Origin: Bacillota bacterium
Lineage (GTDB): Bacteria > Bacillota > Clostridia > Tissierellales > Sedimentibacteraceae
Direction of reading: 5' to 3'
Assembly (NCBI GenBank): GCA_023416855.1
Contig: JAEZGU010000086.1
Location: 1 to 5,589, forward strand
DNA: 5,589 nucleotides
The notes under the pieces are model-generated. The model did not search any database, was not told the origin of the DNA, and was given only the letters and a program-made list of their open reading frames with translations. How positions within the stretch are numbered: position 1 is the first letter of the stretch; every line of letters begins with the position of its first letter. Position numbers and translations under genes: made by a program. Positions 1 to 5,589 of this stretch are shown piece by piece.

Positions 1-544
1 CTGTTCCGGTTAATCCTGTAGCATATAGCACGGTTTTTAAAAATGACCATAGAATATCTTCATTCACTGTATTTTGGTAAACCTGAACTACGCTTGGTCC
101 GTTAAAATCATCAAAATATCTTGTATAAATTCTATAATTAAATCGGCCTACTCTTCGTAAAGTGTATGAATCCTTTTGTTCTTCAAATGCTTTAACAGCA
201 AGGTGTTTTATATCTTCACCAATTGCAACTTCATTTTCGCTTGCAATTACTCTATCTAAATTTTCATTATACATCACATAGCAAGCATCAAGCTTTTGTG
301 GACCAATAAATGTAATGCTTGGTCCTATCCTATCAATACCGAAGCTTCCATTTATGCTAAAATTCATTATTGATGAATTTCCATATGTGTATACTCTAAG
401 TGCCTCAGAGTGCATTAATTCCTTGTTACCATCTTCAAAAACCATACGGGTAAAGTTATATATGCCTGTAGCTATAAAAACCATGAATACAACTAATATC
501 AAACCCATATAAGCTGTTAATTTAAAATGCAACCTTCTAAACAT
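1..544 (-). CDS. Sensor protein, probable histidine kinase of a two-component system (N-terminal part, cut by window edge)
   Basis: This open frame runs from ATG at 544 to the window edge without a stop (181 codons), so only the sensing half is visible. Residues about 10-29 form a hydrophobic membrane helix after a basic start (MFRRLHFK). About 135 residues follow that should lie outside the cell, and a second hydrophobic stretch begins near residue 166 and is cut. This is the usual N-terminal layout of a membrane histidine kinase; HAMP, His-box and ATPase domains would lie beyond position 1 and are not seen. The start follows the response regulator stop by 1 nt, with AAGGAG at 552-557 inside that gene and 7 nt spacing, so translation is probably coupled. 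Kinase identity is inferred from this gene order. The ligand is unknown: I recognise no named sensor domain, though the size would suit a Cache-like fold. Confidence 0.8.
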   Translation of the reverse strand, partial: MFRRLHFKLTAYMGLILVVFMVFIATGIYNFTRMVFEDGNKELMHSEALRVYTYGNSSIMNFSINGSFGIDRIGPSITFIGPQKLDACYVMYNENLDRVIASENEVAIGEDIKHLAVKAFEEQKDSYTLRRVGRFNYRIYTRYFDDFNGPSVVQVYQNTVNEDILWSFLKTVLYATGLTGT

Positions 545-545
545 A

Positions 546-1214
546 TTATTTCTCCTTGAGCATATACCCCACACCACGCACTGTTTCTATTTTTGCACTA
601 GTTTCCTCTAATCTTTTCCTTAAATGATGAACATAAATTTCAATATTACTTTCTAATATATCAGCTTCAAGCCCCCATATTCTGTCTATAATTTGTTCTC
701 TTGTAAACACCTGTCTTGGTTTTTTTATAAACATCTCCATTAGCATTGCCTCTTTTAATGGCAGCTTATATTCTACTTCTCCAATATACAACAGATAATT
801 TTTAACGTCATATTTTATATTTTCAAACTCATATATTTCTCCAACATAATCAGTGCTTTTTCTTCTTGCTAAAGCTTTAACTCTGGCTATTAATTCCTTT
901 GTTGCAAATGGCTTAACTAAATAGTCATCTGCTCCGGTTTCGAGCCCAAACACCCTATCGTCAACTGTATCCTTCGCTGTAAGCATTATTACAGGAGTTT
1001 GTATTCCATTCTTTCTTATTGATTTCAATATTTCTATCCCATCTGTTCCGGGAAGCATTATATCAAGTACAATTACATCGTATATATCTTTTTCAGATAA
1101 AATAAGTCCTTCATCGCCATCATTAGCAATGTCCACATCAATTTTTTGTTTTGCAAACAAATAACTGAGAGCTTGTGTAATTTTTATTTCATCTTCAACA
1201 ATTAATATTCTCAT
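546..1214 (-). CDS. OmpR/PhoB-family response regulator
   Basis: This 222-residue cytoplasmic transcription factor has the usual family length. The receiver domain (about 1-115) carries the acidic pair E8/D9, phosphoacceptor D51 (in VLDIMLPG), T79 and K101 (in LVKPF), all the residues needed for phosphorylation. A winged-helix DNA-binding domain (about 125-220) ends in the typical YVHHLRKRLE and VRGVGYML motifs. I chose ATG at 1214 because AGGAGG (1220-1225) lies 5 nt before it; the in-frame GTG at 1220 overlaps that ribosome site and is unlikely. The partner sensor gene follows after 1 nt. The gene lies beyond the terminator of the upstream operon and has its own candidate promoter, so it is probably an independent unit. 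Target genes cannot be read from the sequence. Confidence 0.95.
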   Translation of the reverse strand: MRILIVEDEIKITQALSYLFAKQKIDVDIANDGDEGLILSEKDIYDVIVLDIMLPGTDGIEILKSIRKNGIQTPVIMLTAKDTVDDRVFGLETGADDYLVKPFATKELIARVKALARRKSTDYVGEIYEFENIKYDVKNYLLYIGEVEYKLPLKEAMLMEMFIKKPRQVFTREQIIDRIWGLEADILESNIEIYVHHLRKRLEETSAKIETVRGVGYMLKEK

Positions 1215-1219
1215 ACACA

Positions 1220-1225
1220 CCTCCT
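1220..1225 (-). promoter_or_regulatory. Shine-Dalgarno of the response regulator gene
   Basis: AGGAGG on the minus strand lies 5 nt before ATG 1214. It decides the start against the in-frame GTG at 1220, whose first base lies within this site. Confidence 0.8.
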
Positions 1226-1260
1226 ATAAGCTTATTACTTATAATAATGCCCAAATCTTA

Positions 1261-1290
1261 ATTTTACATTAATATTATGAATATTATGAA
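1261..1290 (-). promoter_or_regulatory. Candidate sigma-A promoter of the two-component unit
   Basis: On the minus strand, TTCATA (1290-1285, 4 of 6 matches to TTGACA) and TAAAAT (1266-1261, 5 of 6 to TATAAT) are 18 nt apart. This would start transcription near 1254 and give a leader of about 40 nt. In DNA this rich in A and T such matches occur by chance, so the call rests mainly on position: the preceding operon ends at the terminator just upstream and a promoter is needed here. Confidence 0.35.
1271..1288 (-). repeat. Tandem 9-bp direct repeat in the promoter region of the response regulator
   Basis: CATAATATT occurs twice head to tail on the minus strand (1288-1280 and 1279-1271), overlapping the candidate -35 box and spacer. 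OmpR-family regulators bind direct repeats, so this could be an autoregulatory operator. That is an inference, and low sequence complexity is an alternative explanation. Confidence 0.4.
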
Positions 1291-1337
1291 CAAAAAGACC
1301 CTTCACTTATTCTTATCATCTGCTACAGTGAAGGATC
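1291..1337 (-). terminator. Intrinsic terminator after the bacteriohemerythrin gene
   Basis: On the minus strand GATCCTTCACT (1337-1327) pairs with AGTGAAGGGTC (1307-1297) over 11 base pairs with one T-G wobble. The 19-nt loop is rather large, and TTTTT follows at 1296-1292. It closes the operon 15 nt after the stop codon. The plus-strand reading has no T run, so it works in one direction only. Confidence 0.85.
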
Positions 1338-1352
1338 TCCAATTAGATTAGC

Positions 1353-1757
1353 TTATTTCATTGTCTTTATATGGTTCGCAACCTTTTTATCCTCAGATTT
1401 AATATGATTTATTAACCAACCACCTATAGACATATTAACTTTCGCAACAAGACCTATATCTGCACCTTTATCCTTAAACTCTTGATAAATATCATTAACT
1501 GTATTCTTGAATGCCTCATGTTTTTCTTTATGAGCTTCGTACCCAGGATAATTAGATTTTATTTGAAGTCTTTCCTCGTCGTTAAAGTGTTTAACAACAT
1601 AATCTTTAAGAAAAATTAATGTATTTTCTACTTCCATTCTTCCTTTTCCTGTACTGCATGCATCTAATAGATTGTTAATTGCATTAAAAATTGATTTATG
1701 CTGCTCATCTATTGTTAAATTGCCTGTTTCTAATGATTTGTCCCAAGTGTATGCCAT
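1353..1757 (-). CDS. Bacteriohemerythrin (stand-alone O2-binding di-iron protein)
   Basis: This 134-residue soluble protein consists of one hemerythrin domain, a four-helix bundle that binds oxygen reversibly at a non-heme di-iron centre. All seven expected ligands are present: H20 (in DEQH), H57 and E61 (HFNDE), H76 and H80 (HKEKH), H118 and D123 (HIKSED). The N-terminal YTWDKSLETG is typical of bacterial family members. AGAGG (1765-1769) lies 7 nt before the ATG. The gene starts 27 nt after the chemoreceptor stop with no terminator between, so it is the last gene of that operon. Known family roles include oxygen storage, delivery, scavenging and sensing. Its place after a chemoreceptor lacking a ligand domain suggests a sensing or protective role linked to motility, which is an inference. 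Confidence 0.95.
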   Translation of the reverse strand: MAYTWDKSLETGNLTIDEQHKSIFNAINNLLDACSTGKGRMEVENTLIFLKDYVVKHFNDEERLQIKSNYPGYEAHKEKHEAFKNTVNDIYQEFKDKGADIGLVAKVNMSIGGWLINHIKSEDKKVANHIKTMK

Positions 1758-1784
1758 ACTTATACCTCTTTCTTTATTACTATT

Positions 1785-3089
1785 TTAATCTATATCATAA
1801 TTTGATACGTCTTCATCTTTAAGTATTATTCCATCAACCATGTCTCTTAAGCCTTGTGCTAAACCGCTTAATTCCTGGCTTGCAGCGGCGTTTTCTTCTG
1901 AAGTAGCTGAATTTGCCTGCACTACTGATGATATTTGTTCCACACCCACTAATACCTGTGAAGCACCAAGATCTTGTTGAGCAGAAGCTTCAGTTATTTG
2001 ATCCACCAGCTCCACAGTTGTTTTAACCTTTTCCACAATTTTATTTAATGATTCCTCTGTCTTATATGCTATATCTGATCCCTTTTCTACTGCAATAAGA
2101 GAGCTCTCAATAAGTTCAGTAGTATTTTTCGCTGCTTCTGCACTTTTTGAAGCAAGGTTTCTTACTTCTTCAGCGACTACAGCAAAGCCCTTTCCAGCAG
2201 CTCCGGCTCTTGCGGCTTCAACTGCTGCATTTAAAGCAAGTATATTAGTTTGAAAAGCAATATCATCAATTGTTTTAATTATTTTAGAAATTTCCATAGA
2301 AGCATTTTTTATTTCATTCATAGCATGCACCATATTGTCCATGTGCTCTTTTCCATTTTCAACTTCTAAAGATGTTTCTAAAGAACTACTTCTTGCTGTT
2401 TTTGCATTTTTAGCATTTTCTTTTATTTGTTCTGATAGTTCATTAATAGTTGCAGCTAATTCTTCAATAGAACTAGCCTGTTCAGTTGCTCCTTGGGATA
2501 AATCTTGTGTATTTGCAGCCATTTGGTCAGCACCTGAAGCTACTAAGTCCGCGCTATTTGTAATTCGTCCTATCAATCTGTTTAATCTTAAATTGATTCT
2601 ATGTATTCTTACTCCTACTTGTTCAAAATCTCCCGGAAATTTACGTTCTTTATATCTTGTGAAATCTCCATCATCAATTCCACTCAAATTATATATCATA
2701 TCATTTACTAAAGAATTTAGCTCTTGTACAATGTTATATACAGCATTGCTTATTAATCCGATTTCATCTTTTCTGTTAATTATTTCAACATCCGAATGAA
2801 TATCGCCTTTTGCTATAGCTTCCAATCTTCTTGCTAATAGATTTAACGGATTTGTTATTCGATTAGTTAAGTTACTTACTAATACAATAGAAAGAATGAT
2901 CATAATAGCAACTATTGATACAGCTGCAATAATTTCAACTGTGTTTAATGTATTGCTGGCATACTTAAAACCTATATATGCAGATAATACCGTAAGCAAC
3001 ACAATAGCAAAAACTAAAAAAGATACCATAGTAACTATAAACTGCTTTTTAATACTGTTAGTCGTATTTTTTATTCCCAAATCTTTCAT
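1785..3089 (-). CDS. Methyl-accepting chemotaxis protein with almost no extracellular domain
   Basis: This 434-residue membrane chemoreceptor should signal to CheA/CheW. Two hydrophobic helices (about 17-40 and 52-72) are separated by only about a dozen residues, so there is no room for an outside ligand-binding domain. A HAMP domain follows (about 72-124), then a second GDF...PGDF segment (about 125-180) resembling another HAMP-like unit. The signalling coiled coil has the highly conserved hairpin tip at about 273-323 (DDIAFQTNILALNAAVEAAR), flanked by likely methylation regions near 201-215 and 390-410. No CheR-tethering pentapeptide is seen at the C-terminus. I chose ATG 3089 because AGGAG (3098-3102) is 8 nt upstream; ATG 3095 would be only 2 nt away, and longer in-frame starts run into the preceding gene. 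It lies between a c-di-GMP phosphodiesterase gene and a hemerythrin gene. Confidence 0.93.
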   Translation of the reverse strand: MKDLGIKNTTNSIKKQFIVTMVSFLVFAIVLLTVLSAYIGFKYASNTLNTVEIIAAVSIVAIMIILSIVLVSNLTNRITNPLNLLARRLEAIAKGDIHSDVEIINRKDEIGLISNAVYNIVQELNSLVNDMIYNLSGIDDGDFTRYKERKFPGDFEQVGVRIHRINLRLNRLIGRITNSADLVASGADQMAANTQDLSQGATEQASSIEELAATINELSEQIKENAKNAKTARSSSLETSLEVENGKEHMDNMVHAMNEIKNASMEISKIIKTIDDIAFQTNILALNAAVEAARAGAAGKGFAVVAEEVRNLASKSAEAAKNTTELIESSLIAVEKGSDIAYKTEESLNKIVEKVKTTVELVDQITEASAQQDLGASQVLVGVEQISSVVQANSATSEENAAASQELSGLAQGLRDMVDGIILKDEDVSNYDID

Positions 3090-3097
3090 ATCCATTT

Positions 3098-3102
3098 CTC
3101 CT
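3098..3102 (-). promoter_or_regulatory. Shine-Dalgarno that fixes the chemoreceptor start
   Basis: AGGAG on the minus strand is 8 nt from ATG 3089 and 2 nt from ATG 3095. The spacing favours 3089 and rules against the frame extension reaching 3269. Confidence 0.75.
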
Positions 3103-3116
3103 ATAATTTTATGTTT

Positions 3117-3131
3117 AGGGGATATTCCCCT
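3117..3131 (-). other. Small intercistronic hairpin between phosphodiesterase and chemoreceptor genes
   Basis: On the minus strand AGGGG and CCCCT form a 5-bp stem around a 5-nt loop (AATAT). No T run follows, so it should not act as an intrinsic terminator. It lies 14 nt upstream of the chemoreceptor Shine-Dalgarno and may affect mRNA processing or stability. Confidence 0.4.
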
Positions 3132-3150
3132 TATTAACAAAGACTTTCCT

Positions 3151-4716
3151 CTAAATGCAATCATTTGTTGGTAGTTTATATTTTTTCCTACCATCACGTA
3201 TAAGTGAATCATATTTCCATATAGGAATAGGTCTTTCAAAAATAAAACCTTGAGCCATATCACATCCAATATCTCTTAAGAAATCAACTTGCATATTTGT
3301 TTCAACACCTTCTGATACTACGTTCATATTTAAATTTTTTGCTATATTTACAATATTGTTAACAATTATCTGCGAGCTGTAATCTTCGATATGTTCTAAA
3401 AAAATTCTGTCTAACTTAAGTGTATCTATAGGCATGTCCTTCAATAGCCCTAAGGATGAATAGCCTGAACCAAAGTCATCCATTGAAATATCAAAACCAT
3501 CGTTTCTGAATTTCCTCATAACAGTAAATATTTCATCTTCCTTTTCATTGCTGAAAACCACTGACTCTGTAATCTCAATTTCTATAAGATAGTCAGGTAT
3601 GCTATACTTCTTTTTTATTTCATTATAATCAGTCACAAAATTATTATTTAAAAAATGTATTCTTGAAACATTTACTGAAACAGGTACTACATCATAGCCT
3701 AAATCCAACCACTTCCTTAAATGTATGCACACTTGTTCAAAAACAAATTTATCTAATTTAATAACAAAGCCATTCTTTTCAAAAATTGGTATAAATCTAA
3801 TAGGATTCAAAAGTCCAAGCTCCGGATGATTCCATCTAACCAACGCTTCTGCGCCGGAAATTTCACCTGTCCTTAAATCCACCTTTGGTTGAATATATAC
3901 CTCAAATTCATTTTTCTCCAAAGCTCTGTACATATCATTTTCTAACTTTTTAACTTCTATTAAATTATTTCCAATACTATCATTATAAATTGCATAACTG
4001 CTTGTATGTCCACTCTTTAGTTCACCTTTTGCAAAAACTGCTTTATCAATTGCTGAGCGTACATCAATATTTTCATTGTCTATAAAACATATACCTGTTA
4101 TGACAGCCGGCTTTATGTTAACTTCATTCCAAATATCTAAACTTTCTATTTTCTCGGTTATATTTGTAATCCTACTAATAAGTTCATCTTGTTCTGAGTA
4201 TTCAAATAAAACAAAAAAATTATCCCCTTCTGCTTTTCCAAATACTTCATTTACAAAATTATCATTTAAAATCATACTAATTTGCATAAGTATTTCATCA
4301 CCTATTTTATAACCTACGCAATTATTTATTATTGTAAATTTATTTATATCATAGTGAGCAAGAGCATATCTTTTCTCTTTATTCTTATTGATGTGATCCT
4401 CCGCATCAACAATAAATTTAAATTTGTTTCTTACATTATACAAAATATCAGACTGTTCTATATTTTTTAACTTGCTATGTAAATTTTTTTTAATTAATTT
4501 ATACATTTTAATTACAAGAAAACACAAACCAATTATTATTGCTGTAAATATAAAATTAAAAGAAGTAAGAAGCCATTCGTGAAATGTAATTTCATGTTTA
4601 CTTATAATTCTTATTATTGAAAAAATAATAATTAAAGTGCATATTAAAGAAATTGCAATAAACCTTTTCAGCAAAGGTGTAAGCTTTATTATTTTTTCAT
4701 TATTAGTTTTCTCCAT
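3151..4716 (-). CDS. Membrane-bound GGDEF-EAL protein, predicted c-di-GMP phosphodiesterase
   Basis: This 521-residue protein has two N-terminal membrane helices (about 19-38 and 49-70) with a very short outer loop, a GGDEF domain (about 90-245) and an EAL domain (about 257-505). The GGDEF motif is degenerate: EGDNF at 163-167, with the catalytic Glu replaced by Asn and no Arg for an RxxD inhibitory site. D123 and the GD at 139-140 remain, so nucleotide binding is still possible. The EAL domain keeps its expected catalytic set: E290 of EAL, N349, the Glu residues of EITES (381-385), D413/D414 of DDFG, K434, E469 and Q489. It is therefore predicted to hydrolyse c-di-GMP to pGpG, perhaps with GTP acting through the GGDEF domain. 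The start has a G-run, GGGGG (4722-4726), as a weak ribosome site. It is the first gene of the operon behind a sigma-28-type promoter and ends in TAG. Confidence 0.93.
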   Translation of the reverse strand: MEKTNNEKIIKLTPLLKRFIAISLICTLIIIFSIIRIISKHEITFHEWLLTSFNFIFTAIIIGLCFLVIKMYKLIKKNLHSKLKNIEQSDILYNVRNKFKFIVDAEDHINKNKEKRYALAHYDINKFTIINNCVGYKIGDEILMQISMILNDNFVNEVFGKAEGDNFFVLFEYSEQDELISRITNITEKIESLDIWNEVNIKPAVITGICFIDNENIDVRSAIDKAVFAKGELKSGHTSSYAIYNDSIGNNLIEVKKLENDMYRALEKNEFEVYIQPKVDLRTGEISGAEALVRWNHPELGLLNPIRFIPIFEKNGFVIKLDKFVFEQVCIHLRKWLDLGYDVVPVSVNVSRIHFLNNNFVTDYNEIKKKYSIPDYLIEIEITESVVFSNEKEDEIFTVMRKFRNDGFDISMDDFGSGYSSLGLLKDMPIDTLKLDRIFLEHIEDYSSQIIVNNIVNIAKNLNMNVVSEGVETNMQVDFLRDIGCDMAQGFIFERPIPIWKYDSLIRDGRKKYKLPTNDCI

Positions 4717-4747
4717 TTAGTCCCCCATCGACATTCAGTTATTAACA

Positions 4748-4774
4748 ATATCGTCATTTTTATAATAATATTTA
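4748..4774 (-). promoter_or_regulatory. Sigma-28 (SigD/FliA-type) flagellar promoter
   Basis: On the minus strand TAAA (4774-4771; CTAAA with the preceding C) is followed after exactly 15 nt by GACGATAT (4755-4748). The Bacillus/Clostridia SigD consensus is TAAA-N15-GCCGATAT, so only one base differs. Transcription should start near 4741, giving a leader of about 25 nt before ATG 4716. The site lies directly after the flagellin terminator and heads the phosphodiesterase-chemoreceptor-hemerythrin operon. A 12-position match with correct spacing in the right place is strong, though not experimental, evidence. Confidence 0.8.
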
Positions 4775-4784
4775 GAGCAAAATC

Positions 4785-4812
4785 AAAAAAATAAGGGGTT
4801 GCCCCCTTATTT
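4785..4812 (-). terminator. Intrinsic terminator after the flagellin gene
   Basis: On the minus strand AAATAAGGGG (4812-4803) pairs perfectly over 10 bp with CCCCTTATTT (4798-4789), around a GCAA tetraloop of the stable GNRA class. The T run continues to 4785. It begins 13 nt after the flagellin stop. The A-rich 5' side mirrors the T run, so it may also stop weak antisense transcripts. Confidence 0.92.
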
Positions 4813-4825
4813 GGTTGATTATTAA

Positions 4826-5589
4826 TTATTGTAATAGCTGTAATACGCCTTGTGGTTGCATATTAGCTTGAGCAAGCATAGCTTGAGCAGCTTGAGTAAG
4901 AATATTATTCTTAGTGTACTGCATCATTTCTTTAGCCATGTCAACGTCTCTGATACGAGATTCAGCAGCTGTTAAGTTCTCTGAAGTTACTCCTAAGTTG
5001 TTAATTGTATGTTCTAATCTGTTTTGTAATGCACCAAGTGAAGCTCTTGTTTTTGAAACTGTGTTTATAGCTGCATCTATTAATGATATAGCTGTTGAAG
5101 CGGAATCTTGATCAGCAACTGATATAGTTCCAACTTTAACGCCTAAATCTTCAGCTTTCATGCTTCCGATTGTTAAAGAAACTTGTTCAATTGATACTCC
5201 GTTTGCTCCTATTTGGAATGTTAAAGCTGTTGTAGAAACTGCACCGTTAAGTAATGCTTTGCCATTGAATTTAGTAGATTCTGCTATTCTGTCTATTTCT
5301 GCTGTTAATGCAGTTACTTCTGCTTGTATATTATCACGGTCTACTTCATCATCATATGATCCGTTTGATGACTGAACAGCTAATTCTCTCATTCTTTGAA
5401 GAATAGCATGTGTTTCATTTAATCAACCTTCTGCAGTTTGGATTAATGATATACCATCTTGAGCATTTTTAGAAGCCATTTCAAGACCTCTTATTTGGCC
5501 TCTCATTTTTTCTGATATTGCTAAGCCCGCAGCATCATCACCAGCTCTGTTAATTCTGAAACCTGATGATAATTTTTCTAAATTTTTAC
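4826..5589 (-). pseudogene. Flagellin, interrupted by an in-frame TGA (5' end outside window)
   Basis: Flagellin is the secreted filament subunit. Fifty-four codons are visible before the break, including LEKLSSGFRINRAGDDAAGL and SLIQTAEG, the conserved N-terminal D0/D1 helix. The frame then meets TGA at 5423-5425 and continues in the same frame with LNETHAILQRMRELAVQSSN, where intact flagellins read EG-G/A-LNE. The C-terminal half is complete, with Flagellin_C motifs AESRIRDVDMAKEM and QANMQPQGVLQLL, and ends in TAA. The middle is short, so the intact protein would be about 280 residues with no large variable domain. The next ATG (5392) lies inside the helix and has no good ribosome site, so it is not a credible start. 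Unless the stop is a sequencing error or is read through, only a short N-terminal fragment would be made. Other flagellin copies may exist elsewhere in the genome. Confidence 0.88.
5423..5425 (-). other. Premature TGA codon within flagellin
   Basis: The codon reads TGA where related flagellins have Gly or Ala. A single G-to-T change from GGA (Gly) explains it. There is no frameshift: both flanks stay in the same frame and match flagellin directly up to the codon. Confidence 0.9.

Noticed and set aside
1215..1220. GTG 1220 as start of the response regulator
   Set aside because: It overlaps the AGGAGG ribosome site; ATG 1214 gives the standard MRILIVEDE receiver start.
3117..3131. Terminator between phosphodiesterase and MCP genes
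   Set aside because: The stem has only 5 bp and is followed by AAACATAAAATTATAGG, with no T run.
3090..3269. Longer MCP start at 3269, overlapping the phosphodiesterase gene
   Set aside because: The extra 60 residues overlap the end of a well-supported gene, are not MCP-like, and a good Shine-Dalgarno serves ATG 3089.
4717..4784. c-di-GMP riboswitch before the GGDEF-EAL gene
   Set aside because: The sigma-28 promoter leaves a leader of only about 25 nt, too short for a GEMM-type aptamer, and no such fold is seen.
315..5375. Plus-strand open frames at 315-512, 2335-2799, 2896-3174, 4076-4312, 4282-4470, 4914-5111 and 5160-5375
   Set aside because: All lie opposite well-supported minus-strand genes, lack recognisable domains and read as shadow frames of AT-rich coding sequence.
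4826..5392. Flagellin reading from ATG 5392 as a complete 188-residue gene
   Set aside because: That ATG is an internal Met of the conserved QRMRELAVQ helix, lacks a good ribosome site, and flagellin sequence continues upstream in frame across the TGA.
5423..5425. UGA recoded genome-wide (as Gly, as in SR1/Gracilibacteria, or as Trp)
   Set aside because: The other coding stretches (about 1,490 codons) have no in-frame TGA and use GGA and TGG normally. It is notable that no complete gene here ends in TGA, but five stops are too few to mean anything.

Overview
The window is AT-rich, all of its genes lie on the minus strand, and each start with a clear Shine-Dalgarno is purine-rich. Protein features (short flagellin without a large variable domain, a methyl-accepting chemotaxis protein (MCP) with almost no extracellular domain, a stand-alone bacteriohemerythrin) and AT-rich codon use point to a motile, probably anaerobic Clostridia-type Firmicute. 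The genus cannot be fixed from this sequence.

Layout in transcription order (right to left). (1) 5589-4826: a flagellin gene whose 5' end is outside the window. Its reading frame is broken by one in-frame TGA at 5423-5425, with perfect flagellin sequence on both sides. A strong intrinsic terminator follows at 4785-4812. (2) 4774-4748: a near-consensus sigma-28/SigD flagellar promoter, TAAA-N15-GACGATAT. (3) 4716-1353: a probable three-gene operon made of a membrane-bound GGDEF-EAL protein with a degenerate GGDEF and an intact EAL site (predicted c-di-GMP phosphodiesterase), an MCP with two membrane helices but almost no extracellular domain, and a single-domain bacteriohemerythrin with all seven iron ligands. 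It ends at an intrinsic terminator (1291-1337). (4) 1290-1: a separate two-component unit, an OmpR/PhoB-family response regulator followed after 1 nt by the N-terminal third or so of a sensor protein, presumably its histidine kinase, cut by the window edge.

Inferred biology: the sigma-28 promoter places the middle operon in the late flagellar regulon. It would supply a c-di-GMP-degrading enzyme (favouring motility), a chemoreceptor and an oxygen-binding protein. The receptor has no obvious ligand-binding domain and its gene sits directly before the hemerythrin gene, so the pair may be a split version of the fused MCP-hemerythrin oxygen receptors known from Desulfovibrio (DcrH). No wholly new system is evident. 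The points most worth following are the flagellin nonsense codon, the sigma-28 promoter and the possible split oxygen receptor.
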